DNA of 64,000 bases from Methanomassiliicoccus sp. (GCA_033485155.1 JAWQJJ010000002.1:310001-374000); one strand, 5' to 3'. Counted from the stretch's first letter, positions 34,581 through 42,980 are shown. Program-made: numbers and translations. Notes: generated by a model from the sequence alone, not told the origin.

Positions 34581-34609
34581 ATTAAAGCATTATTGAACAT
34601 ATATGTACA
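34564..34609. promoter_or_regulatory. trpE promoter with TGTACA-like boxes
   Basis: A TATA-like CTTTAATATG (minus strand) lies near 34577-34586. A TGTACA hexamer is at 34604-34609 and a one-mismatch copy, GGTACA, at 34564-34569. The archaeal repressor TrpY of Methanothermobacter binds boxes with consensus TGTACA, so these could be tryptophan operators. A six-base match alone is weak evidence and no trpY gene is in the window. Confidence 0.35.
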
Positions 34610-34659
34610 GATTAAGGCCGCAAAGGGCACAAATATGGAGTTCTCCGCTCTCCCTGCCC

Positions 34660-35238
34660 ATGAAGGTCATCGCGTTCAACGGTAGCCCGAGGAAGAACGG
34701 GAACACCAATCGGGCCCTCCAGGTCGTGCTCGAGGAGCTGGCAAAGGAAGGCATCGAGACCGAGCTGGTCCAAATGGGCAGCGAGGACATCGCCCCTTGC
34801 CAGGCGTGCGGGGTGTGCGGGCAGAAGAAGGACCGCCGATGCAAGCGGAAGGACGACAAGGTCAACGAATGGGTGGAGCGGATCGCCGCCGCTGATGGGA
34901 TAATCATCGGCTCCCCCGTGTACTTCGGCAGCATGAACGCCCAGACCAAAGCCTTCATCGACCGTGTGGGTTACGTTAACCGAGCGAACGGGGACCTGTT
35001 CAAGCGCAAGGTGGGCGCCTCGGTCGCGGTCAACCGCAGAGCCGGTGCGCTGGCGGCGTTCGAGGCCATGAACAACTTCTTCCTCATCGGCCAGATGATC
35101 GTGGTCGGATCGTCCTACTGGAACGTGGCCACCGCCCTACGACCGGGGGACATGGACAAGGACGAGGAAGGGCTGACCACCATGAGAGACCTAGGCCGCA
35201 ACATGGCCTGGGTGCTTAAGCGGCTGAACGCTCCCTGA
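34660..35238 (+). CDS. Iron-sulfur flavoprotein (Isf-like NAD(P)H-dependent FMN reductase family)
   Basis: The 192-residue flavodoxin-fold protein starts MKVIAFNGSPRKNGNTNRAL, the FMN phosphate-binding loop. It carries a compact cysteine motif PCQACGVCGQKKDRRC, spacing C-x2-C-x2-C-x7-C, which in methanogen Isf proteins binds one [4Fe-4S] cluster. GSPVYFGSMNAQTKAFIDR completes the flavin site. It likely passes electrons between ferredoxin and an unknown acceptor. An upstream ATG at 34603 would add 19 unrelated residues; ATG 34660 is about 25 bases after an ACAAATATGG TATA-like box and is preferred. Confidence 0.85.
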   Translation: MKVIAFNGSPRKNGNTNRALQVVLEELAKEGIETELVQMGSEDIAPCQACGVCGQKKDRRCKRKDDKVNEWVERIAAADGIIIGSPVYFGSMNAQTKAFIDRVGYVNRANGDLFKRKVGASVAVNRRAGALAAFEAMNNFFLIGQMIVVGSSYWNVATALRPGDMDKDEEGLTTMRDLGRNMAWVLKRLNAP

Positions 35239-35507
35239 GGTCCGTCCGGTCGCAACAAGCTATCTTCAGCATTGCGAGGACATTGGTCAGGGGCTTTCCC
35301 TCTACACCCGCCGAAAGCTCAAAGGACGTCCGAAGTATAGGTAGGGGGCACATGTCTAATGGGCCTTCCAGTCGCCGGTAGGGATCCCGCACCGGAGCCA
35401 TGCGCCAGACGGGCCGCCAGTTGCACCATGAGCTCTCCGTTCTTCTGGGATAGAATCCTCGTGGACCTAGGAAACCTTTTTCGGGCCCTTCTGCCTTTGC
35501 CGGACGA
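35239..35507. other. Intergenic region without recognised gene
   Basis: No frame here has both a ribosome site and the high third-position GC of neighbouring genes. A 36-codon minus-strand frame (35319-35429) has a GGAGAG site but poor codon bias, and I do not call it. Confidence 0.4.
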
Positions 35508-36176
35508 ATGACCGAGAAGGAAGGGGCCAATCAACGCCTTTTTATCTATTCGGTGCTGGCCACGGTCATGACCCTGGCCGCCCTGTTCCACGGGGTAGTG
35601 TTCCAACGCAGCGATCTGGTCATGGATGTGCTGATCCCGGCGTCCTTTCTCGGTCTTGGCGTCATGATCAAGTACGGAGATCAAGCCTATGATACAGACT
35701 CATATCAGAGGCGGACCGCTCTGCTCCTGGCCTTTCCCGGAGGCATCTGGCTCGGCGCTCTAATGGCGGTCGACCTTGGCTCGGCCACGATATTCGTGGG
35801 CATCCTGGTCGCCTTGCTCATGGCGGGCAAGCTCGACACATTGGCGTTCAGGATAGGTGCGATCGTGGCCATCATCATCGAGGCCGCGGCGCTGCTGACC
35901 GGGTTCGGGACCATCGATCCGGTCGGAGTCATCATGATCATCGTGTTCGCTTTCATCGATGAACGGGTGAACGACCTGCCGTGGGTGGACAACGGGAGGG
36001 GATGGATGGCGATGCTGTTCCATAATCGACCGTTCCTTAAGGTTGCCGTCCTCGCCCTGTGCCTAGTGGGATTCCTGCCCTCGTTACTATACTTCTTCGC
36101 CTTCATGGCCTTCGACCTCGGGTACTCCGCGGTGGAAGCCCATAGCCTGCGTCGGGGGGCTGTTGCCGTTGGATGA
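35508..36176 (+). CDS. Hypothetical polytopic membrane protein
   Basis: The 222-residue protein has about six hydrophobic segments and a mostly short-loop topology. A charged central loop (YGDQAYDTDSYQRR) and a conserved-looking FAFIDERVNDLPWVDNGRG segment lie between helices. I recognise no family. Its stop overlaps the start of the geranylgeranyl reductase gene at 36169 or 36163, suggesting co-translation and a role near membrane lipid or isoprenoid metabolism; this is inference from context only. Confidence 0.6.
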   Translation: MTEKEGANQRLFIYSVLATVMTLAALFHGVVFQRSDLVMDVLIPASFLGLGVMIKYGDQAYDTDSYQRRTALLLAFPGGIWLGALMAVDLGSATIFVGILVALLMAGKLDTLAFRIGAIVAIIIEAAALLTGFGTIDPVGVIMIIVFAFIDERVNDLPWVDNGRGWMAMLFHNRPFLKVAVLALCLVGFLPSLLYFFAFMAFDLGYSAVEAHSLRRGAVAVG

Positions 36177-37224
36177 TCGCGACGTGGTCGTCGTCGGCTC
36201 CGGCCCGGCGGGGGTGTCCGCGGGTTTCTTCCTCCGGTCGGGGAACGAGGATCTGGACGTCCTTATGGTCGATCGCCTTGACGGGGACAAGTTCGCAAGA
36301 TACCACCGCATGTGCGGGGAAGCAGTCTCCCGCACGGCGTTCAAGTACCTCTCCCCCCTCCGACCGACGAACATCGTGCATAATATCTCCAATGTGAGAG
36401 AGGAGTGGCCCGGAGGCGATGTAATCGAAGGCCGGGCCATAGGTTACATCCTCGACCGCCCCGCCTTCCTGCGCGGGGTGGTGCAAAGGTACCTGGACAT
36501 GGGGGGAAAAGTCGTCCGCGATGCGGTGGAGAAGATCGAGAGTACCGTCAAGGGAACGGTGCTGACCATGACCTCGGGGGCCATGGTTCGGGCCAAGCAT
36601 GTCATCGCCGCCGATGGTGCCAACTCGATGATCAGAAAAGCCCTCTTCCGCGAGGAACCGCCCATAATGATGTGGACTGAGCAGCACATCGTGAAGCGAA
36701 AGGTCAGGGACGACACCATCACCTTCATCCAGGCCGAGCGCTACAAGGGCGGCTACCGCTGGGAGTTCCCGGCCGGGGACCATGCCCGCATAGGATTCCC
36801 CCGGGGAACCGACAGCATGGAGGGCGAGGAAGTTCTGGAGACTCACCGGCGGGCCATACCCATGGGGGGCCTCAATAACATCGTCCGCGACAATGTATAC
36901 CTGACCGGGGACGCCGCGGCGATGGCCAACCCGCTTACCGCCGGGGGCATCAGGGTGGCCATGCTCTCCGGGCGAAGGGCGGCGGAGGCGGTCCTTGCCG
37001 ACCGACCGATGAGCTACCAAGAGTGGTGGGTCTCGTCGCCCTTCGCCTCAGGGAAGTTCATGCGGGCCTTCGCCAAGTTCAAGGTCATGACCGACGGCGA
37101 CTACGCGCGTGCGGCCAAAGGATTCGGGGCCAATCCCCTGAAGCTTGGGTGGTGCTATCTCACCCGGCCAGAGTTCAGGGTCATCTACGGGGCTTATTAT
37201 CCATCAGCTTTCTACGGGTGGTAA
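36169..37224 (+). CDS. Geranylgeranyl reductase family flavoprotein (copy 1)
   Basis: The product of about 351 residues has FAD motif VVVVGSGPAGVSAGFFL and an internal GGR signature GYRWEFPAGDHARIGFP (the YxWxFP motif), with GDAAAMANPLTAGGIRVAM near the end of the FAD domain. Members hydrogenate geranylgeranyl chains of archaeal ether lipids or related isoprenoids. No ATG fits; TTG codons at 36163 and 36169 follow GGGGGG, and I prefer 36169. It is shorter than its neighbour because the C-terminal region after the catalytic domain is reduced. Confidence 0.82.
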   Translation: MDDRDVVVVGSGPAGVSAGFFLRSGNEDLDVLMVDRLDGDKFARYHRMCGEAVSRTAFKYLSPLRPTNIVHNISNVREEWPGGDVIEGRAIGYILDRPAFLRGVVQRYLDMGGKVVRDAVEKIESTVKGTVLTMTSGAMVRAKHVIAADGANSMIRKALFREEPPIMMWTEQHIVKRKVRDDTITFIQAERYKGGYRWEFPAGDHARIGFPRGTDSMEGEEVLETHRRAIPMGGLNNIVRDNVYLTGDAAAMANPLTAGGIRVAMLSGRRAAEAVLADRPMSYQEWWVSSPFASGKFMRAFAKFKVMTDGDYARAAKGFGANPLKLGWCYLTRPEFRVIYGAYYPSAFYGW

Positions 37225-37225
37225 A

Positions 37226-38458
37226 TTGGACAAGGATTGGGAAATTCTGGTAGTAGGAGCGGGACCGGCAGGCAGCGGGGCGGCAGCGGCGGCCGCGGAG
37301 GGCGGGTGCAAGACCCTGCTCATCGACCGCAAGAAGGAAATCGGTACACCGGTGCAGTGCGGCGAGGTGGTCGGAGAGTCGCTGGTCCGCCAGCTCGGGC
37401 TCAAGCTGCCGCCGCAGGCCGTGGCGACGGTCCACGACCACACACGTTTCATCCTCGACCGGCGCTTGAGGATCACCTCCAACGAGCCGTACTGGCGGAG
37501 CATCGCCCTTGAACGCAAGATCTTCGACAAGCTGCTGGCGGCCCGCGCGGCGGAGGCCGGGGCCTGCGTACAAGCGGACACCCGTCTCGCGGACCTGGAG
37601 ATGCGCGATGGGAAGGTCGCCAGCGCGACCCTGGTGCATCAGGGCAAAGAAGTCAAGATCCGTCCCAAGGTAGTGATCGCGGCAGACGGAGTCCATTCCA
37701 CCGTGGCCAAGCTGATGGACCTCAAGCTGTACCCCGATGATACCATGGCCCGCGGCATCGAGTATGAATTGGTGGCCAAGAAGAAGCTGCCCAACGGCAT
37801 GCAGATCTTTCTCGAGCCGGAGGTCGGCCTGGGCTACGGGTGGATCATCCCCAAGGGCCCCCGGAGAGCTAACGTGGGCCTGGGCGTCATCGGTTTGGAT
37901 GAATCGAGGCGCACGACCATCCAGGAGTGGGCCGCGGGGAACCCGGTGGTCTCGGAATACTTCGACCTGGATAAGGTGCTGGAGGTCAAGAGCGGGGACG
38001 CACCCCTGCCGGGCTTCCTGGGAGGCCCCCGCCAGGGGAACGTGTTGTTCGCCGGTGACGCTGCCGGGCAGACCCTGGCCTTCGTGGGAGAGGGCATCAT
38101 GCCCTCCTTCGCCTGTGGGAGCGGGGCCGGTGCGGTGGCCGCCGGTGCGGTCCGGTCGAAGTCGATGAAGAAGCTGGAGTGCTACGACCGGGCGGTGAAG
38201 GATCTAATGGGGGAGGAGTTGGAAAAGGGTGCTGCGCTCAAGGATGCCATCCTCGGGACGTGGGCCGAGACCTCGATCCCCGAGGGAGATCGGACCATGC
38301 TGTGCGGCCTTATCATGTCGGAGTGCGTGTTCCCCGAGCAGGCGGAGGAGGTATTACCTCTTCTGTCGCAACCCAGCACCCGCCTCGCCAATGTTATCAA
38401 GGAGGGCATGCGCAAGCGCCGCATGAAAGCCACGGTCACGGTGCTGCGTCACCGTTAA
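37226..38458 (+). CDS. Geranylgeranyl reductase family flavoprotein (copy 2)
   Basis: The 410-residue protein begins (TTG) with DKDWEILVVGAGPAGSGAAA, then has the CGEVVGESL segment and YGWIIPKGPRRANVGLGV (variant YxWxFP), and GDAAGQTLAFVGEGIMPSF. It matches archaeal digeranylgeranylglycerophospholipid reductase in length and layout better than copy 1. The TTG at 37226 lies one base after the stop of copy 1 behind GGGTGGT; the longer frame upstream overlaps copy 1 and is not needed. The two probably act on different isoprenoids or different double bonds. Confidence 0.86.
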   Translation: MDKDWEILVVGAGPAGSGAAAAAAEGGCKTLLIDRKKEIGTPVQCGEVVGESLVRQLGLKLPPQAVATVHDHTRFILDRRLRITSNEPYWRSIALERKIFDKLLAARAAEAGACVQADTRLADLEMRDGKVASATLVHQGKEVKIRPKVVIAADGVHSTVAKLMDLKLYPDDTMARGIEYELVAKKKLPNGMQIFLEPEVGLGYGWIIPKGPRRANVGLGVIGLDESRRTTIQEWAAGNPVVSEYFDLDKVLEVKSGDAPLPGFLGGPRQGNVLFAGDAAGQTLAFVGEGIMPSFACGSGAGAVAAGAVRSKSMKKLECYDRAVKDLMGEELEKGAALKDAILGTWAETSIPEGDRTMLCGLIMSECVFPEQAEEVLPLLSQPSTRLANVIKEGMRKRRMKATVTVLRHR

Positions 38459-38473
38459 CTATTTACTTCAAAG

Positions 38474-38490
38474 TTGGATGTATAATCCAA
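38474..38490. promoter_or_regulatory. TTGGAT-N5-ATCCAA operator at the adenosyltransferase gene
   Basis: TTGGATGTATAATCCAA is a perfect 6-5-6 palindrome. It follows a TATA-like ACTATTTACTT (38458-38468) and covers the predicted transcription start, 14 bases before the GTG at 38504. It has the same half-sites and spacing as the copies at 11185 and 24876. Confidence 0.65.
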
Positions 38491-38503
38491 CGGAGAGCTT
38501 GAA

Positions 38504-39049
38504 GTGACCAGCAGCAGCGACATCAGGGCCAAGTTAGGTCTCGTCCACGTGTACACGGGCAACGGGAAAGGGAAGACGACCGCAGCCTTGGGCCTGGCGT
38601 TGCGGGCCATGGGCAACGATCTCAACGTGGCCATGGTGCAGTTCATGAAGTGCGACCAGTACTACGGAGAGTACCAGATATCGAAGGAGCTGCAGCACCT
38701 CACCCTCCTGCCCATGGGCCGCGACTGCCTGATCTGCGAGGAGAATGTCAGTCAAGCGGACATCGATGCCGCTGCCGCAGCCCTGAACAAATCCCGGGAG
38801 CTCATGCACTCTGGCAAGTACGACATGGTGATCATGGACGAGGTCAATGTCAGCATGAAGTTCGGCCTCGTGCGGGTAGAGGATGTGGTCAAAGTCCTCA
38901 AGGAGCGCCCACCTCATGTCGAGGTTGTGCTTACCGGCCGATATGCTCCCGAAGACATCATCGAGCTGGCGGACCTGGTGACAGAGATGCGTTGCCTCAA
39001 GCACCCCTATACCAAAGGGATCCAAGCCCGGGCCGGGATCGAGCGCTGA
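38504..39049 (+). CDS. cobO: CobA/CobO-type corrinoid adenosyltransferase
   Basis: The 181-residue protein has the ATP site VHVYTGNGKGKTTAALGLAL, the segment VAMVQFMK, MVIMDEVNVSMKFGLV (Walker B-like) and VVLTGRYAPEDIIELADLVTEM. It transfers the 5'-deoxyadenosyl group of ATP to cob(I)alamin or earlier corrinoids. This gives B12 salvage and synthesis a gene remote from the cbi operon but with the same operator. Start is GTG; GAGAGCTTGAA precedes it. Confidence 0.93.
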   Translation: MTSSSDIRAKLGLVHVYTGNGKGKTTAALGLALRAMGNDLNVAMVQFMKCDQYYGEYQISKELQHLTLLPMGRDCLICEENVSQADIDAAAAALNKSRELMHSGKYDMVIMDEVNVSMKFGLVRVEDVVKVLKERPPHVEVVLTGRYAPEDIIELADLVTEMRCLKHPYTKGIQARAGIER

Positions 39050-39103
39050 TCATCCCTCCCATGGCCCAAACAGAACAGCCCGAGCTTCATGCCTAGGTGC
39101 TAA

Positions 39104-39208
39104 TCAGATGTCTCGGGTACGGGTCCTCTCCGTGAACTCGATCACGTTCTTCAGACGCTCGACCACCGGGCCGTCGCTGGCGTCCACGTCTATTGTGCCG
39201 GCAGCCAT
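39104..39208 (-). CDS. Possible 34-residue protein or gene remnant
   Basis: ATG 39208 opens a 34-codon frame ending TGA at 39104, product MAAGTIDVDASDG then a short amphipathic helix (PVVERLKNVIEF) and a charged end. About 80% of codons end in G or C, as in the real genes around it, while the other frames do not behave so. A TATA-like TGTTAATAATCC lies about 35 bases upstream. There is no ribosome site. The frame also stays open about 11 codons upstream without a start, so it could be the end of a decayed gene. Confidence 0.3.
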   Translation of the reverse strand: MAAGTIDVDASDGPVVERLKNVIEFTERTRTRDI

Positions 39209-39303
39209 CGACTGGAGCCGATGGCCGTTCCAGGTAAGGGATTATTAACAATCACTCAATCTTTAATAATGCATCGCTCATCTCCAGAACGGGTTCGGAT
39301 AAA

Positions 39304-40065
39304 ATGGATTCGTTGATGCTCCTGCTGATATTCTCCGCGCTAATCGTACTGGTCTCCCTGCTGGGAGGAAGCCTTCCTCTGCTGGGCAGGTGGAGCTCGG
39401 TGCAGCTTCACCTCATGGCCGCGCTGAGCGCCGGGGTGTTCATCGGGGCCACCTTCCTCATCCTGCTGCCGGAGGCCGTGGACTCCATGGACGCGAGCCG
39501 CGCGCTGATGCTGGTGATGCTGGGTTTTGTCATCATACTGCTCATCGAGGTCATCCTCCAGCATCGCCACCGCGAGGACTGCGACGAGCATACCACCGAC
39601 CACCAGCACATCCTGACCAGCACCACCGCGTTCGTAGGGTTGAGCGTACACTCGGCCATGGACGGATTTGCCCTGGGGGTGGCGGTGGTCCTGGGGGGCG
39701 ACCTAGGTAGCATCGTCTTCCTGGCTATCCTCGCTCATAAGGCCATTGATGTGTTCTCCCTCACCACCACCTTCCGGCTGGCGGAGATCAAGCGGAGGAC
39801 TGGGGTGATGTACATGGTCCTTTTCTCTCTGATCACTCCGGTGGCTGCCCTGGTGGCGTTCCCGCTCATCGACTGGCTGCAGACCATCGAGGTCGGAGTG
39901 CCCCTGGCCCTGGCCGGCGGGACCTTCATGTACGTCGGCATCTACGACCTCCTGCCCGAGGCATTCCACGAGGAGCATGATCAGTACAAGGCCTTCGCTC
40001 TGGTGGTCGTGGGCATCGTGCTCATGTACATACTTGACGCGGCGCTCCAGGCGTCGGGCATCTAA
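39304..40065 (+). CDS. ZIP-family metal transporter
   Basis: The 253-residue membrane protein has about eight helices and the ZIP metal-site segments LSVHSAMDGFALGVAV and LAILAHKAIDVFSL, with a His-rich cytosolic loop QHRHREDCDEHTTDHQH around residues 81-97. It probably imports Zn2+ or Fe2+. A TATA-like TCTTTAATAATG lies about 40 bases upstream of the ATG. It is a single gene. Confidence 0.9.
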   Translation: MDSLMLLLIFSALIVLVSLLGGSLPLLGRWSSVQLHLMAALSAGVFIGATFLILLPEAVDSMDASRALMLVMLGFVIILLIEVILQHRHREDCDEHTTDHQHILTSTTAFVGLSVHSAMDGFALGVAVVLGGDLGSIVFLAILAHKAIDVFSLTTTFRLAEIKRRTGVMYMVLFSLITPVAALVAFPLIDWLQTIEVGVPLALAGGTFMYVGIYDLLPEAFHEEHDQYKAFALVVVGIVLMYILDAALQASGI

Positions 40066-40111
40066 GCCCGCCGTCAAACGCTATTAACTCGAGCGTCCAA
40101 TAGAATGCAGC

Positions 40112-41248
40112 ATGAAGGCTTCGCTGAAGATAGGGCGCCTGCTGGGGATCCCCATCAAGATCCACATATCCTTCCTGATCATCCTGCCGCTGTTCGCCCT
40201 CTCCTTCGCTTTCGCCCGGACCGCCATCCTGGGATTCACCCTGGGGTACGGCGGGCTGTCCCTCGACATGCGCTGGCAGCTGGTCCTGGGCTTCTTCGCT
40301 TCGATCCTTTTCTTCATCGCGGTGCTACTCCATGAACTGGCCCACTCCTACGTGGCGCTGCGCAACGGATACAAGATATCGGGCATCACTCTCTTCCTCT
40401 TCGGAGGGGTCTCGGAGATCGAGAGCCAGCCCAAAGATGCTCCGGGGGAGGCGTTCATGGCCTTCGTCGGCCCGGCCACCAGCCTGGCCATAGGGGTCGT
40501 CTTCCTGCCGGTCTGGTACCTTCTTGACACCCAGTCCGGGCTGGGATGGGAGATAGCGGCCATCACCGCCGGCCTGATCTCCTTTTACAACCTCCTGCTG
40601 GGTGCATTCAACATCGTCCCCGCCTTCCCCATGGACGGAGGCCGGGTGCTCCGGGCGGTGTTGGCCAAGAGATTGGGCTTTATCCGGGCGACCACCATCG
40701 CCGTCAAGGTGGGCAAGATGATAGCCGTGGCGATGGCTATCCTGGGTTTTATCTTCTTCAATCCCTGGCTGATCCTAATCGCCCTGTTCATCTACATCGG
40801 GGCGGGGGAGGAGGAGCGTGGCACCCTGGTGGCTCAGGCTATGGAAGGCCTGACCGTCGGTCAGATAATGACCTTCCCGGTGTCGACCGTGTCCCCCCGG
40901 GAGAGCATCAAGGATCTCTTCCGTCGGATCATGGCTGAGAAGCACATGGGGTACCCGGTGGTGGAGGGGGAAAGGCTAGTAGGTATCGTCACCCTCCAGG
41001 ACGCCCAGAAGGTGCCCTCTGATCAACAGGACGAGGTTACCGTGGATAGGGTCATGACCAAAGAAGTGCTCACTGTGACTCCCGATACCCCGGCCATCGA
41101 GGCCGTCCAGGCGGTGTCCAAGAACCGCATCGGGCGGCTGGTAGTCCTGGACCAAGGGAGGATCGTGGGTATCATCAGCCGGTCCGACCTCCTCCACATT
41201 CTGCAAGTGCGCGCCGCAGAAAAGGGCAGGGACCGGGTGAAGCAGTAA
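40112..41248 (+). CDS. Site-2 protease-type metalloprotease with CBS pair
   Basis: The 378-residue protein is an M50 intramembrane zinc protease. The HExxH motif is VLLHELAHSYVAL, and the third ligand is in NIVPAFPMDGGRVLRA. After about residue 225 come two CBS domains (VGQIMTFPVSTVSP and VDRVMTKEVLTVTPDTP), typical of the group 3 S2P family that senses adenine nucleotides. The cleaved membrane substrate is unknown. A TATA-like GCTATTAACTC sits about 30 bases before the ATG, so a leaderless transcript is likely. Confidence 0.92.
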   Translation: MKASLKIGRLLGIPIKIHISFLIILPLFALSFAFARTAILGFTLGYGGLSLDMRWQLVLGFFASILFFIAVLLHELAHSYVALRNGYKISGITLFLFGGVSEIESQPKDAPGEAFMAFVGPATSLAIGVVFLPVWYLLDTQSGLGWEIAAITAGLISFYNLLLGAFNIVPAFPMDGGRVLRAVLAKRLGFIRATTIAVKVGKMIAVAMAILGFIFFNPWLILIALFIYIGAGEEERGTLVAQAMEGLTVGQIMTFPVSTVSPRESIKDLFRRIMAEKHMGYPVVEGERLVGIVTLQDAQKVPSDQQDEVTVDRVMTKEVLTVTPDTPAIEAVQAVSKNRIGRLVVLDQGRIVGIISRSDLLHILQVRAAEKGRDRVKQ

Positions 41249-41267
41249 ATCTATTATCCGCGGGGGC

Positions 41268-42335
41268 ATGCCCGAGGCCATGCGGATCGGCGTGATAGTC
41301 CATGGGGCTGAGGTCATCGACTCGGGGATGGCGCTCCAGGTCATGGACCGTCTCGAGAAGGAGGCTGAGGTCATCGCCACCTTGGGCGGGGCCATGGGTG
41401 CCGCGGCCATCATCGATGCCGGGCTGGAGGAGCGCATCTCCATCGTCCCCCGCCAGCTGGTCTCCCATGCCATTAGGGAGATGGACGAAGGATGCGATTC
41501 GGTGGTCATGCTCAACTGGTCTAAAACCCTGGAGTCCGGGCTGGGATTCGGCGGCATCGTCTTCGGCCGGGTGGCCGGGGCAACGAAGGTCCCCCTCCTG
41601 CAGCTCGACCGGGGCTTCCACGTGGTGTGGCGTCCCGTCCTGCCCGACCTACTGAAAACCGTGCTCCGGGAGCTTGGGACGAGGGAAGTGCCCGCCCCGC
41701 CTCCTGAGGTGCCCGCCGAGGGCACCAGAACGCTTCATGGGATCATTCCGGGAGAGAATATCTGGATCAACGGCAACGTGGTGGGAAGGGCGACGTCCAG
41801 CGACGTGACCGTCCTGCTACGCGACGGAAAGCTGGAGTTCGTGAACGTGGCGGTGAAGGAGCACGGCCTCCAGAAGGTCAAGGTCAAGGACCTCCGGCGA
41901 GCGGTCATCCGCTCGGGGTCAGTAAGACGGACAAGCTCCGAGGTCCGGATGGTCCCGCCGCCCCAAGGGGATAAGCTCATACTCATAGATCACCGGGCTG
42001 AGGATTCCATCTTTCGGGCCAGGGGAGCGAGGGCCGCTGTGACGGTCGGCGATGACACCACCAGGATATCGAGGTCTCTCCTCGCCCGTCTGGGTGTGCC
42101 GGTGATCGGCATCGTGGACGGGGATGAGGACCGCATATGCCTCGATGATGCCGCTGCCCCGGGCTCAGTGAGGATAGTTCTTCGGCCGGGGAACGATGAT
42201 CAGCTCGGAGAATTGGTCAGAAGAACAATATTCGACGGTGGCCAGGAGACTACCTACCAGGGCGACCTGGCCATCCTCGCTGAACACATCGCCGCCCTGG
42301 CCGGGGATGCCCTCATCACAGTGGAAAAGGATTAG
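41268..42335 (+). CDS. DUF2117-like methanogen protein
   Basis: The 355-residue soluble protein starts MRIGVIVHGAEVIDSGMALQ (ATG at 41268 or, four codons later, 41280). The first half has a Rossmann-like pattern with LGGAMGAAAIIDAGLEERI; the middle has an OB-like or hammerhead-like stretch (ENIWINGNVVGRAT); the end has VGDDTTRISRSLLARLGVPVIGIVDGDEDRI. This resembles the DUF2117 family found in methanogens, whose function is unknown. The late VGDDTT and DGDED motifs suggest nucleotide or metal binding, as inference. It lies 19 bases after the protease gene. Confidence 0.65.
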   Translation: MPEAMRIGVIVHGAEVIDSGMALQVMDRLEKEAEVIATLGGAMGAAAIIDAGLEERISIVPRQLVSHAIREMDEGCDSVVMLNWSKTLESGLGFGGIVFGRVAGATKVPLLQLDRGFHVVWRPVLPDLLKTVLRELGTREVPAPPPEVPAEGTRTLHGIIPGENIWINGNVVGRATSSDVTVLLRDGKLEFVNVAVKEHGLQKVKVKDLRRAVIRSGSVRRTSSEVRMVPPPQGDKLILIDHRAEDSIFRARGARAAVTVGDDTTRISRSLLARLGVPVIGIVDGDEDRICLDDAAAPGSVRIVLRPGNDDQLGELVRRTIFDGGQETTYQGDLAILAEHIAALAGDALITVEKD

Positions 42336-42351
42336 CTGGCCGATACCCGGC

Positions 42352-42666
42352 TCAGCTGGGCTGAGCGACGATGGTGCTCAGGTTGGTCATGTCGGTGTTC
42401 AACTGGACGACGTCAGCGATGCGCTGTACGGTCGATGTCGGGAGGGTCACCTTGGGCGTGCGGAGCAGCGGCTTCTTCACGTTCAGGTCCTCGACCACGT
42501 CCTTCTCCAGCTCGACGACCAGGGAAGAGACCGTCCAGTTGGTGGTATCCACCCACGCCCCGGTAAGGACGCCTATCATCCTCCCATCCGTGGTGATGAC
42601 GTTCTTGCTCTCCAGGCACCCCATCTCGAGGGGTTTTGATTGGACTGCGGTGGTGCTCTCTTGCAT
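42352..42666 (-). CDS. PRC-barrel domain protein
   Basis: The 104-residue protein (ATG 42666) has the PRC-barrel core: GCLESKNVITTDGRMIGVLTG, then WTVSSLVVELEKDVVEDL and RTPKVTLPTSTVQRIADVVQL. PRC-barrels occur in RNA-processing, photosynthetic and cell-division proteins, including CdpB-type archaeal division proteins that work with SepF. The longer frame from 42723 adds 19 non-conserved residues and lacks a better start. A TATA-like CGTTTATCA lies about 35 bases upstream. Confidence 0.75.
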   Translation of the reverse strand: MQESTTAVQSKPLEMGCLESKNVITTDGRMIGVLTGAWVDTTNWTVSSLVVELEKDVVEDLNVKKPLLRTPKVTLPTSTVQRIADVVQLNTDMTNLSTIVAQPS

Positions 42667-42767
42667 TGTGCTCACTTCACGTAAGATGGAATTCCAATCA
42701 TTGATAAACGTTACGACTGTCACAATGTCCTCGGCAACCTTCCAGTATGCTCCCGGCGGGCATGGAG

Positions 42768-42980
42768 CTAGTGCCGGTAGATGATGAATAGGACGGTGAC
42801 GACCAGGAACGTCAGGCCGGTATAGAGGGGGCTGGAGGTCAGGAGCCAGACCACCAGGGCGACCGCCGCCCCGGGAATGAGCACGGCGAGTGCTTTGATG
42901 ATGACCACAAGTACTATCAGAACGAAGATGAGCAGGATTATTCCGATGAGCGTCGACACACCCAATGCCAAGGCCAGCAT
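42768..42980 (-). CDS. Small hydrophobic membrane protein (70 aa)
   Basis: From ATG 42980, with ribosome site GGTGAG four bases upstream, the frame encodes about 70 residues forming three closely spaced hydrophobic helices (starting MLALALGVSTLIGIILLIF). There is no soluble domain. A longer frame from 43079 runs into the epimerase promoter and is less likely. I recognise no family. Confidence 0.65.
   Translation of the reverse strand: MLALALGVSTLIGIILLIFVLIVLVVIIKALAVLIPGAAVALVVWLLTSSPLYTGLTFLVVTVLFIIYRH

Noticed and set aside
35319-35429. 36-codon minus-strand frame with a GGAGAG site
   Set aside because: Third-position GC is only about 57%, far below real genes here, and no promoter or family resemblance is seen.
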